A stretch of 64,000 nt of DNA from Pseudoalteromonas sp. FUC4 (GCF_008370255.1 NZ_SEUI01000003.1:527958-591957), one strand, 5' to 3'; positions 18,461-31,600 are shown, numbered from the stretch's first letter. The notes: generated from the letters alone by a model not told the origin. Program-made: numbers and translations.

Positions 18461-20617
18461 ATGGTAGCTACACGACAATCACATCAACAAGAAGAGACAA
18501 CAGATTTTAGCACTCGGCTTTCATTTCTTGCCTTGTCTGAAGAAAAAACAGAGCTACTTACTAAAGCCCAAGCGCTCTGCGTAAAATGTGATAGTGAAAG
18601 CAGGCAAACTACTGCAATCGAAATGGTTGAAATTTTAGCTGAGCTAAATCTCGACCCCGAATCGTTAGCTACTGCGTATTTAACCCCGTATTTTTTAAAC
18701 GACTTAATATCGCTTGAAACCATCGAAGAGCAGCTTGGGAATAACATAGCCATGCTGTTAACTGGGGTTGCACAAATGGCCACTATTAGTACTTTATCGC
18801 ATCAAGGTAAAGGCACTATGCAAGTTGATAATATTCGAAAAATGTTATTAACCATGGTTGAAGATGTGCGCGCCGTGGTCATTAAGCTTGCCGAGCAGGT
18901 ATGTCATCTACGCAATGTAAAAAATGCGGATGAAGAAGACCGCGTTATTGCCGCTAAAGAAACAGCAGATATTTTTGCACCACTTGCGAACAGATTAGGG
19001 ATAGGGCAATTAAAATGGGAACTGGAAGATTTATCGTTTAGATATTTGCACCCAGGTACCTATAAAAGCATAGCCAAACAACTTGACGACAAACGCCTTA
19101 CACGCGAAGCCTACATGGAAGATATGGTTGAGCAGGTAAAAAACCGTTTAAGTGAAGCGGGCATAGAAGCCCAAGTTTATGGTCGTCCTAAACACATTTA
19201 CAGCATTTATAAAAAAATGCAGCAAAAAAACTACGAGTTTGATCAGCTTTTTGATATTCGGGCAATGCGTATCGTTGTTGAACGCCTGCAAGATTGTTAC
19301 GGCGCGCTTGGCATAGTACATACAAACTGGCGTCATCTTAATAAAGAATTTGATGACTACGTTGCCACACCAAAGCAAAATGGCTATCAGTCTATTCATA
19401 CTGTGGTATTTGGCCCTGAGGGCAAAACCGTAGAAATACAAATACGCACCAGCGACATGCATCAAGATGCTGAGTTAGGGGTGGCTGCACACTGGATGTA
19501 TAAAGAAGGGGCATTACCAGGGCGTGGCTCGGGTTATGAGCAAAAAATTAGCTGGTTGCGTAAGCTACTCCAATGGCAAGAAGAAGTGGTTGATGGTGGC
19601 GATTTAGCAGAAGAGCTTAAAAACCAAGTAGTAGAAGACCGCGTATACATATTTACCCCAAGCGGCGATATTATCGATTTACCACTTGGCGCTACACCGC
19701 TTGATTTTGCTTACTACATTCACTCAAATGTGGGGCATCGTTGTATTGGTGCAAAAATATTCGGCAAAATAGTGCCGTTCACGCATCAACTTACAACGGG
19801 GGATCAGGTAGAAATACTGACCCAGAAACAACCAAATCCAAGTCGTGATTGGTTAAACCCGTCATTAGGATACATTAAGTCATCTCGCGCTAGAGCTAAA
19901 ATCCATCACTGGTTTAAACAGCTCGACCGCGATAAAAACCTAAGTGCGGGTAAAGAAATTCTCGACAATGAATTACAAAAGCTAAATTTAACATACAAAG
20001 ATTTAGAGCCAGCAATAAAGCGTTTTAACTTTAAAGAGCTGGATGACTTAATGGTTGCAATTGGTGCAGGCGATGTACGCTTAAACCAAATGCTTAACTT
20101 TGTAAGTGATCGCACTGAAGATGAGCCGGTCATTCGTATTAAAGCACCAAGTAAAGTAACTGGTGACAAAAATGGCATTGTGGTTGATGGCGTTGGCAGC
20201 TTAATGAGCCATGTAGCCAAGTGCTGCCGCCCAGTACCTGGCGATGAAATAATAGGTTATATAACCCAAGGTCGAGGAATAGGTGTTCATAAAGAAGACT
20301 GTGATTCGTTTAATAACTTAAAAAACCAGCATCCTGAGCGTGTAATTTCGGTAAGCTGGTCTGATGATATTAATGGCTCTTATGCACTAAGTATTAAAAT
20401 AGAAGCAACCGATCGTTCTGGGCTGATACGCGATATAAGCTCAGTACTTGCTAATGAAAAAGTAAATGTTTTAAATATGAACGTTAATACGGTTGAAGAT
20501 AATCAGTTAGCTATATTTACAATGCAAATAGAAGTACATGACTTATCGGGTACTAACCGTGTTCTTTCTAAATTACACCAAATTGAAGGTGTACATGATG
20601 CCAAGCGTGGTCATTAA
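18461..20617 (+). CDS. relA: GTP pyrophosphokinase RelA, (p)ppGpp synthetase I
   Basis: The 718-residue ribosome-associated (p)ppGpp synthetase is activated by uncharged tRNA. The N-terminal hydrolase-like domain lacks the HD catalytic pair, as in monofunctional RelA. The synthetase domain (about 240-360) contains 'FDIRAMRIVVERLQDCYGAL' and 'EFDDYVATPKQNGYQSIHT', the latter with the EXDD motif of RelA enzymes. TGS ('VYIFTPSGDIIDLP') and a C-terminal ACT domain follow. GGAGG precedes the start. mazG begins 2 nt after its end. Confidence 0.97.
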   Translation: MVATRQSHQQEETTDFSTRLSFLALSEEKTELLTKAQALCVKCDSESRQTTAIEMVEILAELNLDPESLATAYLTPYFLNDLISLETIEEQLGNNIAMLLTGVAQMATISTLSHQGKGTMQVDNIRKMLLTMVEDVRAVVIKLAEQVCHLRNVKNADEEDRVIAAKETADIFAPLANRLGIGQLKWELEDLSFRYLHPGTYKSIAKQLDDKRLTREAYMEDMVEQVKNRLSEAGIEAQVYGRPKHIYSIYKKMQQKNYEFDQLFDIRAMRIVVERLQDCYGALGIVHTNWRHLNKEFDDYVATPKQNGYQSIHTVVFGPEGKTVEIQIRTSDMHQDAELGVAAHWMYKEGALPGRGSGYEQKISWLRKLLQWQEEVVDGGDLAEELKNQVVEDRVYIFTPSGDIIDLPLGATPLDFAYYIHSNVGHRCIGAKIFGKIVPFTHQLTTGDQVEILTQKQPNPSRDWLNPSLGYIKSSRARAKIHHWFKQLDRDKNLSAGKEILDNELQKLNLTYKDLEPAIKRFNFKELDDLMVAIGAGDVRLNQMLNFVSDRTEDEPVIRIKAPSKVTGDKNGIVVDGVGSLMSHVAKCCRPVPGDEIIGYITQGRGIGVHKEDCDSFNNLKNQHPERVISVSWSDDINGSYALSIKIEATDRSGLIRDISSVLANEKVNVLNMNVNTVEDNQLAIFTMQIEVHDLSGTNRVLSKLHQIEGVHDAKRGH

Positions 20618-20619
20618 TA

Positions 20620-21417
20620 ATGAATGATAATACAGCGCTTACACAACTTCTTAGCATAATGAAAACGCTGCGAGACCCCAAGGGCGGTTGTCCGTGGGAT
20701 CTCAAGCAAGATTTTAAATCTATCGTGCCGCATACGCTAGAAGAAGCGTATGAAGTTGCTGACTGTATTGAATCAGGCAAATTAGATGAGCTTAAAGGTG
20801 AATTGGGTGATTTGTTATTTCAAATAGTTTTTTATGCGCAACTTGCACAAGAGCAAAATCTATTTGATTTTAATGATCTAGTAGAGCAATTAAACGATAA
20901 GCTTACACGCCGTCACCCGCATGTGTTTGGTGAAAAAAAAGAGCTAACAGACGATCAATTATCACAGCAGTGGCAAGCAATCAAAGCACAGGAGCGAAGT
21001 GCTAGAGCGCAAACCGAATCCCCTTCTTTTTGGCAAGATATCCCTGGCAATATGCCAAGCTTAAGTAAAGCCAAAAAAATTCAACAACGCGTGGCTTCCC
21101 TTGGCTTTGATTGGCCAACCTATCATGGTGCACTAGATAAAGTGAGCGAAGAAGTGCTTGAAGTAAAAGAAGCGATTGAGCAAGACCCGCTATCTGATCA
21201 TACAGCGGAAGAACTCGGCGACTTACTTTTTGCCACTGTTAATGTTGTACGCCATGTTAAACGAGATCCCGAACAACTGCTTCGTAGCGCTAATGATAAG
21301 TTTTCAGCGCGTTTTGAAAAGGTAAACGCTTATTTGCATGCGCAAGGTAAAAGCTTAGATACAGCCACCTTTGAAGAGATGGATAGTGCGTGGGATGCGA
21401 TTAAAAAAGTAAAATAG
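20620..21417 (+). CDS. mazG: Nucleoside triphosphate pyrophosphohydrolase MazG
   Basis: The 265-residue protein has two MazG domains, each with the metal-binding EExxE/EEL-D pattern: 'ELGDLLFQIVFYAQLAQ' near residue 60 and 'EELGDLLFATVNVVRH' near residue 200. The family signature 'DPKGGCPWDLKQ' is at the N-terminus. MazG hydrolyses NTPs and dNTPs and, in E. coli, lowers ppGpp effects; its position after relA is conserved. The mazEF toxin pair found between relA and mazG in E. coli is absent here. Confidence 0.95.
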   Translation: MNDNTALTQLLSIMKTLRDPKGGCPWDLKQDFKSIVPHTLEEAYEVADCIESGKLDELKGELGDLLFQIVFYAQLAQEQNLFDFNDLVEQLNDKLTRRHPHVFGEKKELTDDQLSQQWQAIKAQERSARAQTESPSFWQDIPGNMPSLSKAKKIQQRVASLGFDWPTYHGALDKVSEEVLEVKEAIEQDPLSDHTAEELGDLLFATVNVVRHVKRDPEQLLRSANDKFSARFEKVNAYLHAQGKSLDTATFEEMDSAWDAIKKVK

Positions 21418-21516
21418 GCTTAATGTTAAATAGTGGACATTTTTTGTGCGCGTATTAGCTAATTTTAGCTGGATTGATAAGCAGTGTTTTGGTACAATTT
21501 CGCCCCGTCTTGATGA

Positions 21517-21547
21517 TATACCCAGAGTCTCTTTCTCGGGTGTTATA
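21517..21547 (+). promoter_or_regulatory. Imperfect hairpin in mazG-pyrG intergenic leader
   Basis: TATACCC-a-GAG and CTC-GGGT-gt-TATA can pair around a pyrimidine-rich loop, 33 nt before the pyrG start. No long T-run follows, so it is not a strong intrinsic terminator. It may be a leader structure or a weak attenuator. Confidence 0.3.
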
Positions 21548-21564
21548 TTCCTTTTAATTCCTGA

Positions 21565-23214
<1,650 letters not shown>

Positions 23215-23218
23215 TTTT

Positions 23219-23247
23219 AAAAGCCGTGCATATTGCACGGCTTTTTT
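23219..23247 (+). terminator. Rho-independent terminator of pyrG
   Basis: AAAAGCCGTGCA and TGCACGGCTTTTTT form a 12-bp stem with a TAT loop and a T-run, 5 nt after the pyrG stop codon. Confidence 0.92.
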
Positions 23248-23264
23248 GTTTTAAGGGCTGATCG

Positions 23265-23426
23265 ATACCAATTTTATTAAAAACATGAGCATTGTATCGC
23301 ATTAAATAACTCACTCACTGCGTTAAAAATTACTCATATAGAACAACTATATGTCATAATTTCTGCCTTGTTATTGAGCTATTTTCTTAGCGCTATAATA
23401 GCTCACTAATTAAATGCAATTGGTAT
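23265..23426. mobile_element. MITE-like repeat with ATACCAATT terminal inverted repeats
   Basis: The 162-bp segment begins ATACCAATT and ends AATTGGTAT. The terminal 26 bases on each side agree at 19 positions when one is reverse-complemented, including an inner GAGC. It lies between the pyrG terminator and eno and has no ORF. The structure matches small dispersed repeats common in marine Alteromonadales; copy number in this genome is unknown. Confidence 0.6.
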
Positions 23427-23453
23427 AAACTATATAAAACGTAGTAAAGTTAG

Positions 23454-24788
<1,335 letters not shown>

Positions 24789-24829
24789 TTCTATTTTATA
24801 TAGAATCTAATTTTTAATTTTAGATGATG

Positions 24830-24857
24830 AAATCCTCGCATAAGCGGGGATTTTTTA
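24830..24857 (+). terminator. Rho-independent terminator of eno
   Basis: AAATCCTCGC and GCGGGGATTT pair (one G-U) around ATAA and are followed by TTT. It sits 42 nt after the eno stop. Confidence 0.85.
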
Positions 24858-24982
24858 TGCCTGATACTTTTATTCTAAGAGATGAGAAAAAGTTGTAGGC
24901 TCTAAGCCTGTTGATGTACGCAGTACTAAAGAGTGGAACACAAAAGTATAACGTTTTATTCATGCTTTAACTTCTTACGCAC

Positions 24983-25654
24983 TCATAGCTGAAACTGCTG
25001 CTTTAAAATATCACCTGTAAAACTGGTTTTTAAATAAAAACCACGGGGTAGGGTTTTAATTATTTGCCCATTTGGGCCAATAGCATCAGTGACGATTTTA
25101 CTATGAGCAGCTTTGGGGCGTATTTGCATCGCATCGCCTAAATGGCCTGATATTTCGTCGACTCTACCTAGCGCAATTAGCTCCATTTGTTCTTCCCAGT
25201 CGCGTTGTAACAAAGCGTCTTGTTCAGGTGAGGGCTGCCACAAAAAGCCGCTGCCGATGGTTCTGTCAAACGGCGCAATATCACGTTCGCTTAAAATTGG
25301 CAGCCATAAAACATGATTTAGTTTTTTACGCACAGAGCTGGTATGCCACTTCATTCCCGTCACGTTCATTAAAGGTGTAACCGATACAAACGTAGTTTCC
25401 AGTGGCTTACCTTTATAAGAAATGGGGAGTGTTTTTAGCTCAATTCCTAAATCTTCAAAATCTGGAAGTGGTTTTGAGCCTGCAGTAGCGCCTAGTACAT
25501 ATTCAATTAACTGACCGGTCCAACCTTTTTCACGCAGTAAATCATCTGGCGTTTTAAAATTATACTTACTAGCAAGTTGTCCTAGCGTTAATCCGGCTAT
25601 ATTGTTAACGCGTTGCATTAAGTCGTTTATTGAGTGTGGTTTTGTAGGTCGCAT
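24983..25654 (-). CDS. mutH: DNA mismatch repair endonuclease MutH
   Basis: The 223-residue protein nicks the unmethylated strand at hemimethylated GATC sites on activation by MutS/MutL. The catalytic D-x6-E-x-K motif is visible as D65, E72 and K74 in 'DFEDLGIELKTLP'. Its presence implies Dam-directed mismatch repair, a feature of a limited group of gammaproteobacteria. It is flanked by long non-coding stretches on both sides and is transcribed alone. Confidence 0.95.
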   Translation of the reverse strand: MRPTKPHSINDLMQRVNNIAGLTLGQLASKYNFKTPDDLLREKGWTGQLIEYVLGATAGSKPLPDFEDLGIELKTLPISYKGKPLETTFVSVTPLMNVTGMKWHTSSVRKKLNHVLWLPILSERDIAPFDRTIGSGFLWQPSPEQDALLQRDWEEQMELIALGRVDEISGHLGDAMQIRPKAAHSKIVTDAIGPNGQIIKTLPRGFYLKTSFTGDILKQQFQL

Positions 25655-26184
25655 ACTATTAATTTCGGTTGAATAAATACCATAGCCATGATAGCAAATT
25701 GGCTAAGCCGTGGATATCTTTAGGGTTGTTCGTTTTTTGCTCGCTTGTTGTTTGGGTTAATTTTGTACATGTATAAAATTGGGCGGTTTACTTTAAGTTA
25801 CTGAGATAGCTGATTTTTTTTAAGTTATGCATTCAGTTTTGATTAAGGCTGTTAAAAGTTGCTGGGATAAATACAACTATATAAACATGTTTATCCACAG
25901 ATTCTGTGGAGAACACGAGTTTTTAGATCTTATATTGTGGATTTGTTTGCAAAACGAGCGTGTTTTATAAAAGTTATGCACAAACTGTGAGTAAGTAGAG
26001 TAAAACAATAACCGCAATAGCTTTGGTGGATTATTTTTAAAATTTTTACTCACACTTCATTATTTTATGGGGTATGCAAAAGCGTAAACTTAGCTTCCAA
26101 ATTAGCTTGGCTATAATAGTGTTTGCCGTATTGCAGCTAATGTGGAACAATCATTAAAAATCGACTTACAAATGAGGCACTAAG
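25655..26184. other. 530-bp intergenic region with DnaA-box-like cluster
   Basis: No convincing gene is seen. The region is AT-rich. It holds two perfect matches to the DnaA-box consensus TTATNCACA: TTATCCACA at 25891-25899 and TTATGCACA at 25974-25982. It also has near matches on the opposite strand, e.g. TTCTCCACA read from 25913-25905. The segment TCCACAG-ATT-CTGTGGA (25894-25910) is a perfect palindrome formed by two head-to-head boxes. It also holds the promoters of mutH (leftward) and rppH (rightward). Confidence 0.5.
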
Positions 26185-26703
26185 GTGATTGATGCCGAAG
26201 GTTTTCGTGCCAATGTCGGAATTGTAATTTGCAATAATCAGGGACAGGTTTTTTGGGCTAGACGTTATGGTCAGCATTCTTGGCAATTTCCCCAAGGTGG
26301 TGTTGATGATGGCGAGACAGCAGAACAAACCATGTACCGCGAGTTACACGAGGAAGTAGGGCTGCGACCTGAAGATGTAGAAATAGTCGCAAGCTCAAAA
26401 CATTGGTTACGCTATAAATTACCCAAACGATTAATTCGTCGCGACTCTAGTCCGGTGTGTATTGGGCAAAAACAAAAATGGTTTTTATTAAAACTGCGTT
26501 GTAAAGATGAAGATGTAAACTTGCTTAAAACCCATCATCCAGAGTTTGATGATTGGCGCTGGGTAAGTTACTGGTATCCTGTAAGACAGGTAGTATCGTT
26601 TAAACGGGATGTTTATCGACGTGTAATGAAGGAGTTTGCTCCTTTCGCCATGCCTTTTAATAAAAGAGAACAACACAAAGATCATTGGCGAAGTAAAAGG
26701 TAG
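26185..26703 (+). CDS. rppH: RNA pyrophosphohydrolase RppH
   Basis: The 172-residue Nudix enzyme removes pyrophosphate from mRNA 5' ends to start RNase E-dependent decay. The Nudix box '[20 protein letters not shown]' runs from about residue 37. The strongly conserved '[19 protein letters not shown]' segment is also present. The start is GTG (preceded by AAGG), giving [12 protein letters not shown] as in other RppH proteins. It begins the rppH-ptsP-TSUP-lgt-thyA block. Confidence 0.96.
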   Translation: MIDAEGFRANVGIVICNNQGQVFWARRYGQHSWQFPQGGVDDGETAEQTMYRELHEEVGLRPEDVEIVASSKHWLRYKLPKRLIRRDSSPVCIGQKQKWFLLKLRCKDEDVNLLKTHHPEFDDWRWVSYWYPVRQVVSFKRDVYRRVMKEFAPFAMPFNKREQHKDHWRSKR

Positions 26704-26733
26704 TAATTTCTCGATAGAATAAAGGAGCAGGAC

Positions 26734-28998
26734 ATGCTGGCTACACTTAGATCTATTGCTGAGTCTGTATCGCAACAAGCGAATTTAGACAGTGCTCTAG
26801 TGTGCTTTGTGCAAATGGTAAAAGATGCCATGAAAACCCAGTGCTGCTCCATTTATTTTGCAGATTACAGCCAAGACAATTTTGTACTTATGGCTACCGA
26901 AGGGTTAAATCCTGATGCGGTGGGTAAGTTTAGAATTGGCTTTACCGAAGGCTTAGTGGGCTTAGTTGCCCAGCGCGAAGAGCCAATTAATATAGCATTT
27001 GCTAAATCACACCCGCGATTTAAACTCTCCCCCGAAGTGAATGAAGAAGGCTACAATGCTTTTTTGTCTGTGCCTGTGGTGCATCAAAAAAAAGTATTGG
27101 GCGTTATTGTTGTTCAGCAAAAAATGGCCCGTGTTTTTAGCCAAGATGAAGAATCGTTTTTAATTACTCTCTCTGCACAACTTGCATCACAATTAGCGCA
27201 TGCTGAAATAAAAGAAGTATTGCGACAAGACGAATCATCTCATCAAACATCAGTTTTAAAAGGGGTATCGAGTGCGCCGGGTATAGGAATTGGCCAAGCA
27301 TTTGTAGTGCTGCCAAAGCTTGATTTTAAGTCTATAGAGCTTTTAAAAGACAGTGATGTAACAGAGCAACGCCGTTTGTTTACTCAAGCTGTAGCTGCTA
27401 CACGCAAAGAGTTTAATACCCTTTCTATGACGCTAAGCGATTCTATTCCGCACGAAGCTCTTGCGGTATTTGATGTTTACCAGCAATTACTTGATGCAAA
27501 AAGCTTAGGCCATAATGTTGAGGTACAGTTACAAGAAGGTTGGTGCGCTAAAAGTGCATTAAAAATTGTAATAGAGCGTTTAATCTCTCAATTTAATGCC
27601 ATGCAAGACCCATATATAAAAGAGCGTGCTGTTGATGTTAAAGATATTGGCCTTCGTGTATTGCACCATCTTGTAAATACCGAGCATGCTGTTAAAAATT
27701 ATCCGGCCAACACTATTTTAATTGCTAATACCTTAACGCCTGCGATGCTTGCTGAGGTGCCAAAAGGTCACTTAACAGGCGTTGTAAGCGTAAATGGCTC
27801 TGCAAATAGCCATGCCTCTATATTAACGCGTGCAATGGGCATTCCTGCTATTTGGGGGATAGAAGATTTACCTTTACTGCAGTTTAATGGTAAACCGATG
27901 ATTTTAGATGCATTTTCTGGGCGTTTATATATATCGCCTTCGCAAATGTTGATGGATGAATACACAGAGTTACAGCATCAAGATAACCTACTTAATAACC
28001 GCTTTTTAGCAGAGCAAGACTCTGAATCAATTACGCTTGACGGTGAGCATGTTAGCTTATTATTAAACGCAGGCCTTGAGCTTAATACCGAGCAAAGTAG
28101 CGCGCATATTTGTGACGGAGTGGGGCTTTATCGAACCGAAGCGTGGTTTATGCAAAAAGGTCAGTTTCCTTCGCAATTAGAGCAAGAAAATTGGTATCGG
28201 GAAGTACTAACTAGCTATCATCCTAATCCTGTGGTTATGCGTACATTGGATATTGGGGGCGATAAGGTACTTGATTACTTTAATATTACTGAAGAAAACC
28301 CATTTTTAGGTTGGCGTGGTATTCGTATTAGTCTTGATCATCCAGAGTTATTTTTAGATCAATTAAAAGCAATGCTTAAAGCAAATATTGGTTTAGGTAA
28401 TTTAAAAATAATGCTCCCTATGATCAGTGGCACTGAAGAAGTTGATGAGTCACTTGCGTTATTTGAACAGGCTTATTTTGAGTTAAGTGAAAAATACCCA
28501 GAACAGACAATAGAAAGACCTGATATAGGTATAATGCTAGAGGTACCTTCAAGTGTATTTATGCTTCCTGAGTGGTCAAAAAAAGTCGATTTTTGTTCAG
28601 TAGGTAGTAATGATTTAACACAGTATTTATTAGCAGTAGACAGGGCTAATGCACGAGTTGCCGAACTTTTTAGCCCTTATCACCCGGGCGTACTCAGGGT
28701 GCTAAATAAAGTAGCGCGCGAATGTGAGCAATATGAACTGCCATTTAGTTTGTGTGGTGAACTAGGCGGCGATCCTGAAGGTGCTATTTTGCTTATTGCC
28801 ATGGGTTACAGACGCCTTAGTATGAATTTATCATCACTTAATAAAGTTAAATGGGTTCTTAGGCGTTTGAATGTCAGTGACATGGAGCAACTATTAAGTG
28901 AATGCTTAGCGCAATCCACAGCCAAACAAGTACTACGTTTAACGCGAAGCTTTATGCTAGAGCATAAATTAGGGGATTTGTTTTACACTCCTAAATAA
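26734..28998 (+). CDS. ptsP: Phosphoenolpyruvate-protein phosphotransferase PtsP (enzyme I-Ntr)
   Basis: The 754-residue protein has an N-terminal GAF domain (about 1-165), a phosphohistidine domain and a C-terminal PEP-binding barrel. The active-site His is His360 in 'GSANSHASILTRAMG'. The barrel shows 'SVGSNDLTQYLLAVDRAN' and Cys674 in 'SLCGELGGDP'. It starts the nitrogen-related PTS chain (EI-Ntr to NPr to EIIA-Ntr), which regulates rather than transports. GGAG upstream and the location just after rppH match gammaproteobacterial order. Confidence 0.96.
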   Translation: MLATLRSIAESVSQQANLDSALVCFVQMVKDAMKTQCCSIYFADYSQDNFVLMATEGLNPDAVGKFRIGFTEGLVGLVAQREEPINIAFAKSHPRFKLSPEVNEEGYNAFLSVPVVHQKKVLGVIVVQQKMARVFSQDEESFLITLSAQLASQLAHAEIKEVLRQDESSHQTSVLKGVSSAPGIGIGQAFVVLPKLDFKSIELLKDSDVTEQRRLFTQAVAATRKEFNTLSMTLSDSIPHEALAVFDVYQQLLDAKSLGHNVEVQLQEGWCAKSALKIVIERLISQFNAMQDPYIKERAVDVKDIGLRVLHHLVNTEHAVKNYPANTILIANTLTPAMLAEVPKGHLTGVVSVNGSANSHASILTRAMGIPAIWGIEDLPLLQFNGKPMILDAFSGRLYISPSQMLMDEYTELQHQDNLLNNRFLAEQDSESITLDGEHVSLLLNAGLELNTEQSSAHICDGVGLYRTEAWFMQKGQFPSQLEQENWYREVLTSYHPNPVVMRTLDIGGDKVLDYFNITEENPFLGWRGIRISLDHPELFLDQLKAMLKANIGLGNLKIMLPMISGTEEVDESLALFEQAYFELSEKYPEQTIERPDIGIMLEVPSSVFMLPEWSKKVDFCSVGSNDLTQYLLAVDRANARVAELFSPYHPGVLRVLNKVARECEQYELPFSLCGELGGDPEGAILLIAMGYRRLSMNLSSLNKVKWVLRRLNVSDMEQLLSECLAQSTAKQVLRLTRSFMLEHKLGDLFYTPK

Positions 28999-29088
28999 GC
29001 TTATACGCTTAATTAATTGTAATACACAGATGCTATTAGTTTTATAATCCTTTAATATATAAACCTTAAAAGGGTATTTGAGATTACT

Positions 29089-29898
29089 ATGTATGACTTA
29101 GGTTTGTTACTCGCAAGCTGCGCACTACTAGGCTGTATTGTTGGGTTTTTAGCTGGATTACTAGGCATTGGTGGCGGTTTAATTATCGTTCCAGTATTAA
29201 GCACTCTGCTACTCTCATTTAATGTAACGTCGGCTGATCATGTATTAGTAATTGCTATTGCAACCTCACTCGCTTCTATTTTATTTACTTCAACGTCTTC
29301 AGCGCTGGCTCATCATAAAAATGATAACGTGCCTTGGGCAATCGCCCCGTGGGTTATGTCGGGTGTGGCTTTAGGTGCACTAATTAGTGGCTTTGCAGCA
29401 AGTTTAATCCCTGAACAAATATTACGTACAGTGTTTGCGATAAGTGTTGTATTTATTGCAGCAAGAATGGTGCTATCCGCGCGTAATAAACCGATGTCAG
29501 ATAAACCGTTACCGGCAGGTCCTATTTTAGGTGGGTTTTCTGCAATAATGGGCGGATTATCAGGTTTAATTGGTATTGGCGGTGGTGCTTTAATAGTACC
29601 TATGCTTAATTATTTTTCGGTTGATATAAAAAAAGCAATTGGCTGCGCAGCCGCGTGCGGAATTGTTATAGCATTATTTGGCTCCATTGGTTACATCAGC
29701 GCAGGCTGGCATGTTACCGATTTAGAGCATGGTTTTGCTGGGTTTGTTTATTTACCTGCATTATTTGGAATTGTTATTACCTCGTGGTTTGTTGCGCCTA
29801 TTGGCGCTAAAGCAACTCACTATTTACCTGTTAATACAATTAAGAAAGTTTTCGCGGTACTGCTTGTAGTTATCGCAATTAAAATGGTTTTTAGCTAA
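29089..29898 (+). CDS. TSUP-family (TauE/SafE) membrane permease
   Basis: The 269-residue protein has about eight membrane segments and the two TSUP signature repeats, '[19 protein letters not shown]' and '[19 protein letters not shown]'. The family exports or imports sulfur-containing anions or other small organic anions; the substrate here is not known. It sits between ptsP and lgt, a placement also seen in related genera. It starts 13 nt before lgt and is likely co-transcribed. Confidence 0.88.
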   Translation: MYDLGLLLASCALLGCIVGFLAGLLGIGGGLIIVPVLSTLLLSFNVTSADHVLVIAIATSLASILFTSTSSALAHHKNDNVPWAIAPWVMSGVALGALISGFAASLIPEQILRTVFAISVVFIAARMVLSARNKPMSDKPLPAGPILGGFSAIMGGLSGLIGIGGGALIVPMLNYFSVDIKKAIGCAAACGIVIALFGSIGYISAGWHVTDLEHGFAGFVYLPALFGIVITSWFVAPIGAKATHYLPVNTIKKVFAVLLVVIAIKMVFS

Positions 29899-29911
29899 AG
29901 GTTTATTTTTT

Positions 29912-30715
29912 ATGGCACTTGAGTTTCCTCAAATTGATCCAATTATTTTTTCTGTTGGACCGCTAAGCGTACGTTGGTATGGCTTAATGTATTTAATAGG
30001 TTTTGCATTTGCGATGTGGTTTGCAAATCGTCAAGCATCAAAGCCAAATTCGGGTTGGACTAAAGAGCAAGTAGGCGATTTACTGTTTTACGGCATGTTA
30101 GGGGTAATACTAGGCGGGCGTATTGGCTACGTATTGTTTTACCAGTTTAGTTACTTTATAGAAAACCCACTGTATTTATTTAGAATAGATCAGGGTGGTA
30201 TGTCGTTCCATGGTGGAACACTTGGCGTTATAACCGCCGTCGCAATTTTTTCGTGGACGCGTAAAAAGTCGCTTCTTCAAGTGGGCGATTTTGTTGCACC
30301 ATTGGTTCCTGTAGGGCTTTTAGCTGGACGTATTGGTAACTTTATAAACGGTGAATTATGGGGCCGAGTCACTGATGTTCCATGGGCAATGGTATTTCCA
30401 ACGGGCGGTCCGCTTGCACGTCACCCATCGCAATTATACGAAGCATTTTTTGAAGGCTTAGTGCTGTTTTTAATCCTACAATGGTTTATTAAAAAGCCAC
30501 GTCCAGCAGGCAGCGTAGCCGGTGTGTTTTTATTAGGTTACGGTGTGTTTAGATTCTGTATTGAATATTTCCGCCAACCTGATGCACAACTAGGTTTATT
30601 TGCCGACTTTATTTCAATGGGGCAAATACTTTCACTTCCTATGATAGTGGGTGGTTTAGGCTTATTAATTTGGGCATATAAGAAACCACAACACGTTACA
30701 CCAGCTAAGGCATAA
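29912..30715 (+). CDS. lgt: Prolipoprotein diacylglyceryl transferase Lgt
   Basis: The 267-residue inner-membrane enzyme transfers diacylglycerol from phosphatidylglycerol to the lipobox Cys of prolipoproteins, the first step of lipoprotein maturation. It has seven predicted membrane segments, 'YGLMYLIGF', '[11 protein letters not shown]' (conserved His) and the signature '[14 protein letters not shown]'. It is followed 10 nt later by thyA, an arrangement conserved in gammaproteobacteria. It is needed for the many lipoproteins encoded later in this window. Confidence 0.97.
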   Translation: MALEFPQIDPIIFSVGPLSVRWYGLMYLIGFAFAMWFANRQASKPNSGWTKEQVGDLLFYGMLGVILGGRIGYVLFYQFSYFIENPLYLFRIDQGGMSFHGGTLGVITAVAIFSWTRKKSLLQVGDFVAPLVPVGLLAGRIGNFINGELWGRVTDVPWAMVFPTGGPLARHPSQLYEAFFEGLVLFLILQWFIKKPRPAGSVAGVFLLGYGVFRFCIEYFRQPDAQLGLFADFISMGQILSLPMIVGGLGLLIWAYKKPQHVTPAKA

Positions 30716-30725
30716 TAAGAAAAGC

Positions 30726-31577
30726 ATGAAACAATATTTAGAATTATGTCAGCGTATTGTTGACGAAGGGCAGTGGGTTGAAAACAAACGTACAGGTACG
30801 CGTTGTTTAACCGTTATCAATGCTGATTTAGAATACGATGTGGCTAATAATCAGTTTCCGATGATCACTACACGCAAAAGTTATTACAAAGCCGCGATTG
30901 CTGAATTGCTAGGCTATTTACGCGGGTACGATAGCGCTGCGCAATTTCGTGAAATTGGCTGTAAAACATGGGATGCCAACGCGAACGATAACAACGCATG
31001 GCTTAATAACCCTAACCGTAAAGGCGATGATGACATGGGTCGTGTTTATGGCGTACAAGGCCGTGGTTGGCAACGTCCAGATGGTTCAACGCTTGATCAG
31101 CTTTCCAAAGTTATTAATAACTTAAAAAATGGCATTGATGACCGTGGTGAAATAATCACGTTTTATAATCCAGGTGAGTTTGAGCTTGGTTGCCTGCGCC
31201 CGTGTATGCATACGCACACTTTTTCGTTACTTGGCGATACGCTATATTTAACGTCATACCAGCGCAGTTGTGATGTGCCACTTGGCCTTAATTTTAATCA
31301 AATTCAGTGCTTTGTGTTGCTTGCGTTAGTGGCTCAAATTACCGGCCATAAAGCGGGTAAGGCGTATCATAAAATTGCTAATGCGCATATTTACGAAAAC
31401 CAACTTGAACTGATGCGAGACGTGCAGTTAGCGCGTGAGCCATTTGCATCACCTCAGTTAAAAATTAATCCAAAAATTAAATCATTAGAAGACATAGAAA
31501 CGTGGGTAACACGAGACGACTTTGAAGTAACAGGCTATCAATGCCACGAAGCGATTCAATATCCATTTTCAGTATAA
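30726..31577 (+). CDS. thyA: Thymidylate synthase ThyA (long Vibrio/Shewanella-like type)
   Basis: The 283-residue enzyme converts dUMP to dTMP using methylenetetrahydrofolate. The nucleophile is Cys160 in 'CLRPCMHTH', with '[13 protein letters not shown]' and 'HIYENQLEL' further on. It is longer than the 264-residue E. coli enzyme and diverges around the active site (RPCMHTH instead of APCHAFF), resembling the variant I recall from Vibrio. It is probably expressed with lgt. Confidence 0.93.
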   Translation: MKQYLELCQRIVDEGQWVENKRTGTRCLTVINADLEYDVANNQFPMITTRKSYYKAAIAELLGYLRGYDSAAQFREIGCKTWDANANDNNAWLNNPNRKGDDDMGRVYGVQGRGWQRPDGSTLDQLSKVINNLKNGIDDRGEIITFYNPGEFELGCLRPCMHTHTFSLLGDTLYLTSYQRSCDVPLGLNFNQIQCFVLLALVAQITGHKAGKAYHKIANAHIYENQLELMRDVQLAREPFASPQLKINPKIKSLEDIETWVTRDDFEVTGYQCHEAIQYPFSV

Positions 31578-31600
31578 TAAAAGATTAAGGAAAACATAAA

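Noticed and set aside
18461..20617. relA as a bifunctional synthetase/hydrolase
   Set aside because: The N-terminal region lacks the HD hydrolase residues and the synthetase domain has the EXDD motif of monofunctional RelA.
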